Source: Streptomyces sp. TLI_146 | GTDB lineage: Bacteria; Actinomycetota; Actinomycetes; Streptomycetales; Streptomycetaceae | Direction: 5' to 3' | DNA length: 64,000 nt | Assembly (NCBI RefSeq): GCF_002846415.1 | Contig: NZ_PJMX01000001.1 | Coordinates: 806,001-870,000 of the forward strand | Shown: positions 50,508-59,679 of the stretch, in pieces | How positions within the stretch are numbered: the stretch's first letter is position 1 | Layout: every line of letters begins with the position of its first letter | Program-made: the position numbers and the translations under genes | The notes under the pieces: generated by a model | Told to the model about the DNA's origin: nothing | Database searches by the model: none | The model's input: the letters and a program-made list of their open reading frames with translations, nothing else

Positions 50508-51317
50508 ATGGGACGCTCGTCATCGGTCAGCGACCGGGATCTGCGCACACTGGCGGGGATCGTCTCCGAGAAACGCACCGACGAGCCGTCGCGGGGACTG
50601 CCGCCGTCTCTGCTCTGTGACCTGATGGGCCAGATCCGCTGCGACGAACTGACCTTCGCGGGCTTCGACAGTCACCGGGAGGCGTGGTGGCTGACGCAGG
50701 TCGGCCCCGATGGCGACGAGACGCCCGACGAGGCCGCCGACTCGACGCACTGGGAACACTACTGGGACTGCCGGCCCTGCAGTTACCCCGACCGCAGCGG
50801 CGACCTGCGCAGTGTCGTGACGATCGCGGACTTCTACTCGGCCAGGCAATGGCACAGCACCGGCATGTACACCGACTACTACCGGCCGCTGGGGGTCGAG
50901 CACGAGCTCATGCTCTGCATGCCCGCCGGAGCACCCGGGACCGACGGCCGCGGCCGGACGTTGCGGATGTTCCTATTCCGCGGGCCCGGCCCGGACTTCT
51001 CCGAGCGTGACCGCGCGCTGCTCACGTTGCTGCGGCCGCACCTGTACGAGGCATACCTGGACGCCGAACGGCGCCGGCACCCCACTCCCCGGCTCACGCC
51101 CCGGCAGTGGCAACTGCTGCACCTGCTCGCCGCGGGACACACCAACGTCCAGATCGCCCGTCGGCTGGGCGTGTCCGAAGGAACCGTGCGCAAGCACCTG
51201 GAGAACGTCTACCGGCGGCTACAGGTCTCCAACCGCATGGCCGCGGTCACCCGCGCGTTCCCGGAAGGAGTGGCCGGCCCGCGCCCGCACTCCGAGGTAC
51301 CGCACGAGCGGGGTTGA
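50508..51317 (+). CDS. LuxR-family regulator, 269 aa
   Basis: ATG at 50508; a weak GGGGGACC precedes it. C-terminal LuxR HTH: LTPRQWQLLHLLAAGHTNVQIARRLGVSEGTVRKHLENVYRRLQVSNRMAAVTRAF (about 196-251). The N-terminal 190 residues have a sensor-like pattern with Trp-rich WEHYWDCRPCSY, resembling GAF-type or actinomycete-specific LuxR sensor regions; no receiver domain. Target and signal unknown. Confidence 0.87.
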   Translation: MGRSSSVSDRDLRTLAGIVSEKRTDEPSRGLPPSLLCDLMGQIRCDELTFAGFDSHREAWWLTQVGPDGDETPDEAADSTHWEHYWDCRPCSYPDRSGDLRSVVTIADFYSARQWHSTGMYTDYYRPLGVEHELMLCMPAGAPGTDGRGRTLRMFLFRGPGPDFSERDRALLTLLRPHLYEAYLDAERRRHPTPRLTPRQWQLLHLLAAGHTNVQIARRLGVSEGTVRKHLENVYRRLQVSNRMAAVTRAFPEGVAGPRPHSEVPHERG

Positions 51318-51335
51318 CCGGACCCCGGCCGCCCC

Positions 51336-51379
51336 ACCAAGCGAGCGGGCCCCCGATCACGATCGGGAGCCCGCTTGGT
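51336..51379. terminator. Bidirectional terminator between LuxR and enolase genes
   Basis: Outer stem ACCAAGC...GGGC pairs with GCCCGCTTGGT (with a 4-nt bulge) and inner CCCGAT-CACG-ATCGGG. Confidence 0.8.
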
Positions 51380-51403
51380 CCCTACCGTACCTCTGCCCGC
51401 TGT

Positions 51404-52711
51404 TCACGCCCGGCGCAGCGCGGAGCGGCCCGCGAAGCGCGCCGAGTCGCCCAGCTCCTCCTCGATCCGGATCAGTTGGTTGTACTTCGCCGTGCGGTCG
51501 GAGCGGGAGAGCGAGCCGGTCTTGATCTGGCCGCAGCCGGTCGCCACCGCCAGGTCCGCGATGGTGGTGTCCTCCGTCTCGCCCGAGCGGTGCGACATGA
51601 CGGCCGTCCAGCCCGCCTGGTGGGCCGTGGCCACCGCGCCCAGCGCCTCCGTCAGGGTCCCGATCTGGTTGACCTTGACCAGGATCGAGTTGCCGACGCC
51701 GGTGCGGATGCCCTCGCGCAGCAGTGTCTCGTTGGTGCAGAACACGTCGTCGCCGGTGAGCTGACAGCGGTCGCCGACGCGCGCGGTCAGCTCGCGCCAG
51801 CCGTCGAGGTCGTTCTCCGCCATCGGGTCCTCGATGGAGACGATGGGGTAGGTGTCGATGAGCTTGGCCAGGTAGTCGGCGTTCTCGGAGGGGGTGCGGC
51901 GCACCCCCTCCCCCGCGTAGTCGTACACGCCGTCGCGGAAGAACTCCGACGACGCCGGGTCCATGATCAGGCCGATGTCCGTGCCGGGGCGGTAGCCGGT
52001 GCGCTCGATGGCTGCCATCACGAAGTCGAGCGCCTCCTCGGCGGTGCGCAGCGCGGGTGCGAAGCCGCCCTCGTCACCGACGCCCGTGGAGTGCCCGGCG
52101 GCCAGCAGGTCGCGGCGCAGGGTGTGGAAGACCTCGCTGCCCATGCGGACGGCCTCGGCGAAGGTGTCCGCGCCCACGGGCGCGATCATGAACTCCTGGA
52201 AGTCCAGCGGATTGTCGGCGTGGGCGCCGCCGTTGACGATGTTCATCATCGGCAGCGGCAGGAGGTGGGCGTCGGCGCCGCCGAGGTAGCGGTAGAGGGG
52301 CTGACGGTGGGCCGCCGCGGCGGCCTTGGCGGTGGCGAGGGAGACGCCGAGGATCGCGTTGGCGCCGAGCCGGGACTTCGTGGCGGTGCCGTCGAGGGCG
52401 ACCAGCGCGGCGTCGAGCCCCGCCTGGTCCGACCCGTCCCGGCCGCGTACGGCTGCCGCGATCTCCCCGTTGACGTGGGCCACCGCGCGGTCGACGCCCT
52501 TGCCGTGCCAGCGCGCGGCGTCACCGTCGCGCAGTTCCACGGCCTCCCGTGCACCGGTGGAGGCACCGGAGGGGACAGCCGCGCGCCCCAGGGATCCGTC
52601 CGCCAGGACGACGTCGACCTCGACCGTGGGATTGCCTCGGCTGTCGATGATCCGGCGGGCGGTGACGGTCTCGATGGCGGCGTTGATGGTTCCGCCTGTC
52701 TTCGCGGACAT
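51404..52711 (-). CDS. eno: Enolase (phosphopyruvate hydratase), probable second copy, 435 aa
   Basis: ATG at 52711. Complete enolase: [21 protein letters not shown] (19-39), [17 protein letters not shown], the loop [29 protein letters not shown] (metal ligand), [14 protein letters not shown] (catalytic Lys) and [18 protein letters not shown]. It converts 2-phosphoglycerate to phosphoenolpyruvate. Streptomyces keep the main enolase elsewhere, and S. coelicolor has a second eno. The regulated divergent setting with a MarR gene and paired palindromes suggests this is the conditional paralogue (inference). Confidence 0.9.
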   Translation of the reverse strand: MSAKTGGTINAAIETVTARRIIDSRGNPTVEVDVVLADGSLGRAAVPSGASTGAREAVELRDGDAARWHGKGVDRAVAHVNGEIAAAVRGRDGSDQAGLDAALVALDGTATKSRLGANAILGVSLATAKAAAAAHRQPLYRYLGGADAHLLPLPMMNIVNGGAHADNPLDFQEFMIAPVGADTFAEAVRMGSEVFHTLRRDLLAAGHSTGVGDEGGFAPALRTAEEALDFVMAAIERTGYRPGTDIGLIMDPASSEFFRDGVYDYAGEGVRRTPSENADYLAKLIDTYPIVSIEDPMAENDLDGWRELTARVGDRCQLTGDDVFCTNETLLREGIRTGVGNSILVKVNQIGTLTEALGAVATAHQAGWTAVMSHRSGETEDTTIADLAVATGCGQIKTGSLSRSDRTAKYNQLIRIEEELGDSARFAGRSALRRA

Positions 52712-52789
52712 GGGAGGTCCTTCCCGTTGTCGTGTGCCGTGGCCCCGGCTGCGACAACGCTGGCGCTGAGCCCGACAAGACCAAACCAT

Positions 52790-52828
52790 ACAGCAATGCT
52801 GCACAGTTTTGCTGTACAGCATTGCTGT
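52790..52828. promoter_or_regulatory. Paired CAGCA-N-TGCTG palindromes between enolase and MarR genes
   Basis: CAGCAATGCTG (52791-52801) and CAGCATTGCTG (52817-52827), 26 bp apart centre to centre, in an inverted arrangement: ACAGCAATGCTG at 52790 is the complement of CAGCATTGCTGT at 52817. Likely MarR operators controlling both genes. Confidence 0.7.
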
Positions 52829-52875
52829 GCAGGTCAGGTCCCCAGCCTTTGCTGACCAACGGGGTAAAGTGCCCT

Positions 52876-53298
52876 ATGCCCACCTCGGAAGCCGCCGCCA
52901 TCGCCGTCGAACTGCGCACCGCGATGGGCAAACTCACCCGACGCGTCAAGGACGAGGACCGCATCCCGCTGGGCCAGGCCGCGGTGCTCGGCGCACTCGA
53001 CCGCAACGGCGCCATGACCACCAGCGACCTCGCCGCCGACCAGCGCGTACGCCCCCAGTCCATGGCACGCTCGGTGGGGCTCCTCATGGAACAGAACCTG
53101 ATCACGCGCCGCGCGCACCCCACCGACGGCCGCAAGTCGCTGGTCGAGCTGTCGGACGCGGGCCGGGCCGCGCTCGAAGCGGAGCGCGGCCGCAGGGCCG
53201 GTTGGCTCGCGCAGGCCATCGAGGCCGAACTCACGGATGAGGAGCGGGCGTTGCTGGCCCGGAGCGCCGCCCTGCTGGAGCGGCTCGCCACCCGCTGA
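52876..53298 (+). CDS. MarR-family regulator, 140 aa
   Basis: ATG at 52876; GGGGTAAAGTG upstream. MarR winged helix: LGQAAVLGALDRNGAMTTSDLAADQRVRPQSMARSVGLLMEQNLITRRAHPTDGRKSLVELSDAGRAAL (about 34-103). No Cys in the usual sensing positions. It is divergent from enolase with two matching palindromes, so it probably represses both. The ligand might be a sugar-phosphate or phenolic compound; unknown. Confidence 0.9.
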   Translation: MPTSEAAAIAVELRTAMGKLTRRVKDEDRIPLGQAAVLGALDRNGAMTTSDLAADQRVRPQSMARSVGLLMEQNLITRRAHPTDGRKSLVELSDAGRAALEAERGRRAGWLAQAIEAELTDEERALLARSAALLERLATR

Positions 53299-53474
53299 GC
53301 CCCTGCGGCGCGGGACAGCGTCCCTTGAGCGAACAGGCCCTAGCCCACACGGGCGGTGCCTGTCATTCCGTAACCTTCCGGGTTCTCCGCGCGCCGAGCA
53401 CATCACTACCCTCCGAAGCGCCTGTCACACAGCGGTCGGTCCCACCGTCGCCGCGCTTCCCCCAGGAGGTCACG

Positions 53475-54464
53475 TTGACCGCGCACCACCCCACCCGCAG
53501 GAGCATCCTCAAGTCCGCCGGCGGGCTCACCGCCGCCATGGCCCTCGGCGCCGGAGGCGTGCTCGCGGCAGCGACGACGGCAGCGGCGGCCGACGACGGC
53601 TTCGGCCTGCACATCGTGGACCGCAACGAGAGCGACCCGAGGATGTGGTACTACCGGTTCCAGACCGACGCGATCGGCTGGAACCCCGGGGTCAACGTGC
53701 TGCTGCCCGACGACTACCACTGGAGCGGCCGCACCTACCCCGTCCTCTACCTCTTCCACGGCGGCGGCACGGACCAGGACTTCATCACCTTCGACCGCGA
53801 GGGCATCCGCCAGTGGACCGCCGGAAAGCCGATCATCGTGGTCATGCCCGACGGCGGCCACGCCGGCTGGTACTCCAACCCCGTCAGCTCCAACGCCGGG
53901 CCCCGCAACTGGGAGCACTTCCACATCGGCCAGCTGCTTCCCTGGGTGGAGGCCAACTTCCGCACCTTCGCCGAGTACGACGGACGGGCCGTGGCCGGGT
54001 TCTCCATGGGCGGGTTCGGCGCGCTCAAGTACGCCGCCAAGTACTACGGCCACTTCGCGTCCGTCAGCGCCCACTCCGGCCCGGCCAGCCTGCGCCGTGA
54101 CAGCGGCCTCGTCGTGCACTGGGCCAACGCCTCCGCCGCGGTCCTCGACCTGAACGGCGGCACCATCTACGGCGCGCCGCTGTGGGACGAGGCCCGGGTG
54201 AGCGCCGACAATCCCGTCCAGCGGATCGAGAGCTACCGCAACAAGCGGGTCTTCCTCGTCGCCGGTACCAGTCCCGACCCGGTCAACTGGTTCGACACCG
54301 TCAACGAGACCCAGGTGCTCGCCGGGCAGCGGGAGTTCCGCGGTCTGCTCGACCGGGCCGGGATCCCGCACGAGTCGTACGAGGTACCCGGCGGCCACTT
54401 CATCCGCCACGACCTGATGCAACGCGACATCGACGGCATCATCGACCGCCTGCGCAAGGCGTGA
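53475..54464 (+). CDS. Tat-exported esterase, Ag85/esterase-D-like alpha/beta hydrolase, 329 aa
   Basis: TTG at 53475 is chosen because CAGGAGGT precedes it at 5 bp. Twin-arginine-like signal HPTRRSILKSAGGLTAAM, cleaved near AAAAA. Esterase fold: YPVLYLFHGGGTDQDFI (oxyanion region), nucleophile elbow VAGFSMGGFGALKYAAKY (Ser near 175), an Asp in FLVAGTSPDP, and His in PGGHFIRHD near the end. It resembles trehalose-corynomycolyl/acyl-transferase and secreted esterases. Substrate: probably polysaccharide or lipid esters. It begins a run of secreted proteins. Confidence 0.85.
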   Translation: MTAHHPTRRSILKSAGGLTAAMALGAGGVLAAATTAAAADDGFGLHIVDRNESDPRMWYYRFQTDAIGWNPGVNVLLPDDYHWSGRTYPVLYLFHGGGTDQDFITFDREGIRQWTAGKPIIVVMPDGGHAGWYSNPVSSNAGPRNWEHFHIGQLLPWVEANFRTFAEYDGRAVAGFSMGGFGALKYAAKYYGHFASVSAHSGPASLRRDSGLVVHWANASAAVLDLNGGTIYGAPLWDEARVSADNPVQRIESYRNKRVFLVAGTSPDPVNWFDTVNETQVLAGQREFRGLLDRAGIPHESYEVPGGHFIRHDLMQRDIDGIIDRLRKA

Positions 54465-54478
54465 CGGGAGGACGCCCC

Positions 54479-55999
54479 ATGTCGTTCACCACGTCGCCGC
54501 GGCACGCGCTGCGCCTGGGGCTGGTGGCGGTCGCGGCCCTGCTGCTCGGCCTGCTGGTCACCGCTCCTCCGGCGAGCGCCGCCCGGGCCGCCGGCTTCGT
54601 CGGCGCCTGCCCGACCACCGGTTTCATCTCCCAGTACTACAGCGCCGAACACAACGGCATCGACATCGCCAACGACCGCGGCACCCCGATCTACGCCGTC
54701 GGCGACGGCGAAGTGACGATCTCCGGGTACGAACCCGGCTACGGCCAGTGGATCCGCGTCCTGCACCCCGACGGGACCATCACCGAGTACGGCCACATGT
54801 ACGAGCGGGACGTCCAGGTCGGCGACCGCGTCGTGGCCGGTCAGCAGATCGCCCTGATGGGCAGCGAGGGCCAGGCCACCGGCCCGCACCTGCATCTGCG
54901 GGTGTGGGCGGACCCGGGTGCGAGCGTGCGTACCGACCCCATCCCGTATCTGGCGGAACGCGGCATCGACATGCCGTGTATGCCCGGTACCGGCCCGCAC
55001 CCCAAGCCGTTGGAGTATCCGGCGGAGTCGGGACGGGTGGTGTCGGCCCGTTCGGCGGACGGCCGTCTGGAGGTCTTCGCGGCCGGAGCCGACGGCGTGC
55101 ACCACGCCTGGCAGCTGGGGGTCAACGGCGGCTGGTCCGAGTGGGAGCCGCTGGGCGGACCGGGCGGCGCGGAACTGGCGATCGGCCCGAACGCCGACGG
55201 CCGCCTGGAGGTCTTCGCCATCAACGGCGATGTATTCCAGCACCGCTACCAGCTCTCACCTTCCGGTGCCTGGTCCGGCTGGGAGAACTTCGGCGGCGGC
55301 GGACGCGACATCGCCGTCGGCGCCAACGGCGACGGACGCCTGGAAGTCTTCGCCTCCGGACCCGTGGGTGTCTTCCACAAATACCAGAGCGCGCCGAACG
55401 GCGGCTGGTCCGAGTGGCAGCCCACCGGCGGCGGTCCCGCCAACAGCCGCATCGAGATGGAGAAGTCACCCGACGGGCGCCTCGAAGCCTTCGCGATCAA
55501 CGGTGACGTCTTCCAGCACCAGTACCAGTCCGCGGTCAACGGCGGCTGGTCGGCGTGGGAGAACTTCGGCGGCGGCGGACACGACCTGACCGTGGACCAC
55601 AACCAGGACGGACGCCTGGAGGTCTTCGCCTCCGGACCCGCCGGAGTCTTCCACAAGTACCATACCAACAGCACCAGTTGGTCCGGCTGGGAGTCGACCG
55701 GTGGTCCTGCCGACTCGCAGCTGACCAGTCAGCGGACCGCGGACGGCCGGGTGGAGGTCTTCGCCCTGAACGGGACGGTCGCCCAGCACTTGTGGCAGAC
55801 CGGCGTGAACGCCCCGTACGGCCAGTGGGACACCTTCGGCGGCGGCGGTACGGAGGTCACCGCGGTGGCCAACGCGGACGGCCGTATCGAGGTCTTCGGC
55901 ACCAGTCGCGCGGGCGTCCACCACAAGTGGCAGACGGGCTTCGCGACCTGGTCCGAGTGGGCCTGGCTCAACAACACCTCCGGCCCCGCCGTCAATTGA
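54479..55999 (+). CDS. Secreted LytM/M23 metallopeptidase with seven-blade PLL-like lectin propeller, 506 aa
   Basis: ATG at 54479 with GGGAGGAC upstream, 14 bp after the esterase stop. Signal peptide to about residue 35. M23 domain (about 38-160): HNGIDIAND (metal H and D), GHMYERDVQVGDRV, and GPHLHLRVW (HxH). From about 178, seven blades of about 46 residues, each with a DGRLEVFA-type strand (DGRLEVFAAG, DGRLEVFAIN, DGRLEVFASG, DGRLEAFAIN and so on) and WSGWE/WSEWE strands. This is the PLL lectin propeller pattern. The enzyme cuts peptidoglycan cross-bridges and the propeller probably binds sugars to anchor it. The next gene carries a near-identical propeller. Confidence 0.88.
   Translation: MSFTTSPRHALRLGLVAVAALLLGLLVTAPPASAARAAGFVGACPTTGFISQYYSAEHNGIDIANDRGTPIYAVGDGEVTISGYEPGYGQWIRVLHPDGTITEYGHMYERDVQVGDRVVAGQQIALMGSEGQATGPHLHLRVWADPGASVRTDPIPYLAERGIDMPCMPGTGPHPKPLEYPAESGRVVSARSADGRLEVFAAGADGVHHAWQLGVNGGWSEWEPLGGPGGAELAIGPNADGRLEVFAINGDVFQHRYQLSPSGAWSGWENFGGGGRDIAVGANGDGRLEVFASGPVGVFHKYQSAPNGGWSEWQPTGGGPANSRIEMEKSPDGRLEAFAINGDVFQHQYQSAVNGGWSAWENFGGGGHDLTVDHNQDGRLEVFASGPAGVFHKYHTNSTSWSGWESTGGPADSQLTSQRTADGRVEVFALNGTVAQHLWQTGVNAPYGQWDTFGGGGTEVTAVANADGRIEVFGTSRAGVHHKWQTGFATWSEWAWLNNTSGPAVN
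55015..55999 (+). repeat. Propeller-encoding duplication, copy 1 (985 bp)
   Basis: Aligns without net indel to 56493-57477, from GTATCCGGCGGAGTCGGG to the stop codon; most differences I see are scattered and often synonymous. Confidence 0.85.
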
Positions 56000-56010
56000 G
56001 GAGACAGCAG

Positions 56011-57477
56011 GTGACAACTGTGCAGCAGGCTCGCCGAGCGCCCCATCGCGTCATCCTGGCGACACTCGCCTCGTTATCGCTGGGGGCGGGCGTCCTGGTC
56101 GGCGCCTCACCGGCGTACGCCGCGCCGAGCGATCTGTGCGCCCAGACCGGCTACCAGGCCGGTTTCCGGGGCGAGAGCCTGGTGACGGCCGTCGCGGTCG
56201 CCCTCGCGGAATCCAGCTGCGACCCGACGGCGACCAACGTCCAGAACAACACGCCTCCCTCCACCGACCGCGGCCTGTGGCAGATCAACAGTTACTGGCA
56301 CCCGGAGGTGAACGACGCCTGCGCCTTCGACCCCCAGTGCAACGCAAACGCGGCCTTCACCATCTCCTCCGGCGGCACCAACTGGCAGCCCTGGTCCACC
56401 TACAACGCGGGCGCCCACCGGCGGCACATGGACGAGGCACGGGCCGCGGTGGACCGCCTGGGCCACCACGAGCCCGGGCCCGCCCCGCTGGTGTATCCGG
56501 CGGAGTCGGGGCGGGTGGTGTCAGCCCGTTCGGCCGACGGCCGCCTGGAGGTCTTCGCCGCCGGAGCCGACGGCGTGCACCACGCCTGGCAGGTGGGCGT
56601 CAACGGGAGCTGGTCGGACTGGGAGCCGCTGGGCGGACCGGGCGGCGCGGAGCTGGCGATCGGCCCGAACGCCGACGGCCGCCTCGAAATGTTCGCGATC
56701 AACGCCAACGTGTTCCAGCACCGCTACCAGCTCTCACCCTCGGGCGCCTGGTCCGGCTGGGAGAACTTCGGCGGCGGCGGACGCGACATCGCGGTCGGCG
56801 CCAACGGCGACGGACGCCTGGAGGTCTTCGCCTCCGGGCCGACCGGAGTGTTCCACAAGTACCAGAGCGCGCCGAACAGCGGCTGGTCGGAGTGGGAGTC
56901 CGCGGGAGGCGGCCCGGCCAACAGCCGCATCGAGATGGAGAAGTCGTCCGACGGGCGCCTCGAAGTCTTCGCGATCAACGGCGATGTCTTCCAGCACCAG
57001 TACCAGACGGCCGTCAACGGCGGCTGGTCCGGCTGGGAGAACTTCGGCGGCGGTGGCCACGACCTGACCGTGGACCACAACCAGGACGGACGCCTGGAGG
57101 TCTTCGCCTCCGGACCCGCCGGAGTGTTCCACAAGTACCAGACGGACCGGGCCAGTTGGTCCGGCTGGGAACCCACTGGCGGCCCCGCCGACTCGCAGGT
57201 CAGCAGCGAACGCTCGCCCGACGGCCGGGTGGAGGTCTTCGCGATCAACGGCACTGTCGCCCAGCACTTGTGGCAGACCGGCGTGAACGCCCCGTACGGC
57301 CAGTGGGACACCTTCGGCGGCGGCGGTACGGAGGTCACCGCGGCCACCAACGCCGACGGCCGCATAGAGGTCTTCGGCACGAGCAGCGCCGGCGTCCACC
57401 ACAAGTGGCAGACCGGGATCTCGACCTGGTCCGAGTGGGCCTGGCTCAACAACACCTCCGGCCCCGCCGTCAACTGA
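56011..57477 (+). CDS. Secreted lysozyme-like transglycosylase with seven-blade PLL-like propeller, 488 aa
   Basis: GTG at 56011 with GAGGAGACAG upstream. Codon 22 is TTA, in the signal peptide LATLASLSLGAGVLVGASP, predicting bldA dependence. The lysozyme-like domain (about 38-140) has TAVAVALAESSC (catalytic Glu near 67) and TDRGLWQINSYWHP. From about 160 the propeller repeats match the preceding gene almost exactly (VYPAESGRVVSARSADGRLEVFAAG...). It cleaves glycan strands, complementing the LytM enzyme. Frame start near the GTG is supported by codon bias. Confidence 0.85.
   Translation: MTTVQQARRAPHRVILATLASLSLGAGVLVGASPAYAAPSDLCAQTGYQAGFRGESLVTAVAVALAESSCDPTATNVQNNTPPSTDRGLWQINSYWHPEVNDACAFDPQCNANAAFTISSGGTNWQPWSTYNAGAHRRHMDEARAAVDRLGHHEPGPAPLVYPAESGRVVSARSADGRLEVFAAGADGVHHAWQVGVNGSWSDWEPLGGPGGAELAIGPNADGRLEMFAINANVFQHRYQLSPSGAWSGWENFGGGGRDIAVGANGDGRLEVFASGPTGVFHKYQSAPNSGWSEWESAGGGPANSRIEMEKSSDGRLEVFAINGDVFQHQYQTAVNGGWSGWENFGGGGHDLTVDHNQDGRLEVFASGPAGVFHKYQTDRASWSGWEPTGGPADSQVSSERSPDGRVEVFAINGTVAQHLWQTGVNAPYGQWDTFGGGGTEVTAATNADGRIEVFGTSSAGVHHKWQTGISTWSEWAWLNNTSGPAVN
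56493..57477 (+). repeat. Propeller-encoding duplication, copy 2 (985 bp)
   Basis: Second copy of 55015-55999. High identity suggests recent duplication or gene conversion. Recombination between the two would fuse the catalytic domains or drop one gene. Confidence 0.85.
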
Positions 57478-57508
57478 TCCCCTGAGCGGTCCATCCGGAG
57501 AAGAGCAC

Positions 57509-59518
57509 ATGCATCCGATCAGCAGGCGTCACCTGCTGCGGACGGCCGGGGCGGGAGCACTCGTGCTCCCGCTCGCGGCCCGTACCGCCGCCCGTGCCGC
57601 TGCCGCCCCCACCGACGTCCCGCCCCACCAGTGGGTCGACGCCGGCCCCTTCACACCCGTCCACGACCCGTCCACCCCCGACCGCCGCCGCTACCTCAAC
57701 GACCACACCCTGCTCCGGACGAACGGCCGCTGGCACCTGTTCGGCATCGTCGGCGACAGCGCCGCGCCCGGTCAGGCCCCGGACAGCAGCGCCGAGACCG
57801 CCTTCGCGCACGCCTCCGCGCCCACCCCGTACGGCCCGTGGACAACCCATCCCGACGCGCTGACCGTCGATCCCGCGTACTACGGCGAACAGCACCTGTG
57901 GGCCCCGCATGTGATCGAGGCCGCGGGCACCTACTGGATGTTCTACGCCGCGGGCGGCAGCGCCGGGGCCGCCATCAATTTGGCCAGCTCCACCGACCTG
58001 TTCACCTGGACCCGCGTTCCGTCCGGACCGCTCTTCCGGGGGCGGGCGGCGCGCGACCCCATGGTGGTGCGGATCGGCACCGACTGGGTCATGTACTACA
58101 CCGAACTCTCCGCCGACGGCCACCACCTCGTCTGCTGGCGCCGCTCCCCCGACCTGCTGCGCTGGAGCGCGCCCGGCACCGCGTTCACCGACGACAGCAC
58201 CGCCGCCATGGGAGTGTCGGTCACCGAGTCGCCGTACATCGTCGAACGGGACGGCTGGTTCTATCTGTTCATCGGGCCGCGCGGCGGCTACGACGGCACC
58301 GACGTGCTGGCCTCCCGCGACCCGTTCCGCTTCACCCTCGACGGATACGCGGGCCATGTCCCCGGCCACGCCGTCGAAGCGGTCACCGACGGGCAGGACT
58401 GGTACGCGAGCGCCGCCGGATGGTTCTCGCACGGACTCCGCCTCGCACCACTGACCTGGCAGGACGCGCCGCCGGTATGGCGGAGCCCGGACAACCCCGT
58501 GGCCGCCCTGGACGTCCACGGACGCCTGACCGTCTTCGCACTCGACGCCGCCGACCGCTCGATGCTGCGGCGCGTCCAGCTCGACCCGGACGCCGACACC
58601 TGGTCGGACTGGGAGCCGTTCGGCGGACCGGCCGGCGCGGTGCCCACGCTCGGCCGCGACACCGACGGCCGCCTGGAGGTGTTCTCGCTCGCCCCGCGAG
58701 GCGCCAACCTGCACCACAGGGTGCAGCGCCCGGACGGCGGCTGGGACGACTGGGAGGAGTTCGGCGGTCCGGCCGCGGCCGCGCCCGCCGTCGCCCGCGA
58801 CGCCGACGGCAGACTGGAGGTCTTCGCCCTCAGCCCGGGCGGCACCCTGATCGCCCGCCGCCGCCAGTCCACGCCCGGCTCCCCGGCCTGGGACCCGTGG
58901 GACGCGGGATTCGGCGGACCCGCCGGAGCACCGCCGGTCGTCGGCGTCAACGCGGACGGACGCCTTGAGGTGTTCGCCCTCACCCGCGGCGGTACCGCCG
59001 TCCTGCACCGCTGGCAGCAGACACCGGGCGGCGCCTGGTCCCCGTGGGAGCGCTTCGGTACGGCGGCCGGTGCGGCCCCGCGCCTGGCCCGCGACGGAAG
59101 CGGACGGCTCACCGTCGCCGCGATCGCCCCCTCCGGCGTGGCGGCCTTCCACCGGCGCCAGTCGGTACCGAGCGGCGGCTGGGACGACTGGCAGCCGCTG
59201 TTCGGCTGGTCGGCCACGGCCCCGCTGCTCGTCCCCGGCGCCGACGGCCGCCTCGAAGGCTTCGCCCTCGCCCCCGGCGGCGAGCGGCTCGCCCACCGCT
59301 GGCAGGTCTCCCCCGGCGACGCCTGGGACCCCGGCGAGGACATCACCGAGTCCGGCGTCGCGCTCGCCACCACCCCCTCGGCGGCGGCCGACGCGACCGG
59401 CCGACTGCACCTGTTCGCGGTCACCGCGGACGGCCGGATACGCACCCGCGTACAGGAGCGGCCCAGCGGCGGCTGGCGTCCCTGGACCGCCTTCGGCACC
59501 CGCGCCGTCGCCCCCTGA
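57509..59518 (+). CDS. Tat-exported GH43-like enzyme with seven-blade propeller, 669 aa
   Basis: ATG at 57509 with CCGGAGAAG upstream. Twin-arginine signal MHPISRRHLLRTAGAGAL, cleaved near AARAA. The N-terminal domain (about 36-330) has the glycosyl hydrolase 43 five-blade pattern: HDPSTPDRRRYLNDHTLLRTNGRWHLFG, EQHLWAPHVIEAAGTYWMFY, RDPMVVRIGTDWVMYYTE, TESPYIVERDGWFYLF. A seven-unit propeller follows (DGRLEVFSLAP, DGRLEVFALSP, DGRLEVFALTR, then degenerate units). It is more diverged than the two upstream propellers. Probable arabinan/xylan-type glycosidase; the Asp/Glu catalytic triad is not fully clear. Confidence 0.8.
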   Translation: MHPISRRHLLRTAGAGALVLPLAARTAARAAAAPTDVPPHQWVDAGPFTPVHDPSTPDRRRYLNDHTLLRTNGRWHLFGIVGDSAAPGQAPDSSAETAFAHASAPTPYGPWTTHPDALTVDPAYYGEQHLWAPHVIEAAGTYWMFYAAGGSAGAAINLASSTDLFTWTRVPSGPLFRGRAARDPMVVRIGTDWVMYYTELSADGHHLVCWRRSPDLLRWSAPGTAFTDDSTAAMGVSVTESPYIVERDGWFYLFIGPRGGYDGTDVLASRDPFRFTLDGYAGHVPGHAVEAVTDGQDWYASAAGWFSHGLRLAPLTWQDAPPVWRSPDNPVAALDVHGRLTVFALDAADRSMLRRVQLDPDADTWSDWEPFGGPAGAVPTLGRDTDGRLEVFSLAPRGANLHHRVQRPDGGWDDWEEFGGPAAAAPAVARDADGRLEVFALSPGGTLIARRRQSTPGSPAWDPWDAGFGGPAGAPPVVGVNADGRLEVFALTRGGTAVLHRWQQTPGGAWSPWERFGTAAGAAPRLARDGSGRLTVAAIAPSGVAAFHRRQSVPSGGWDDWQPLFGWSATAPLLVPGADGRLEGFALAPGGERLAHRWQVSPGDAWDPGEDITESGVALATTPSAAADATGRLHLFAVTADGRIRTRVQERPSGGWRPWTAFGTRAVAP

Positions 59519-59679
59519 CCGGGGCCACTCCCCGCCTTTCCGCGTACGCACAGCCCCCGTTTCGGCCGTCACGGCCGCGCGCCGAAGTGGCGGATGCCAC
59601 GCGGTGAAACAGCGGAGGCAGGCGGTAACGTTCCCTCTGTCGGACAACGGGGACGGTCGGCACGCGGGACGGGGGAGCG

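Noticed and set aside
55015..57477. Insertion sequence or transposon pair
   Set aside because: The repeats are coding parts of two propeller proteins and no transposase or terminal inverted repeats are present.
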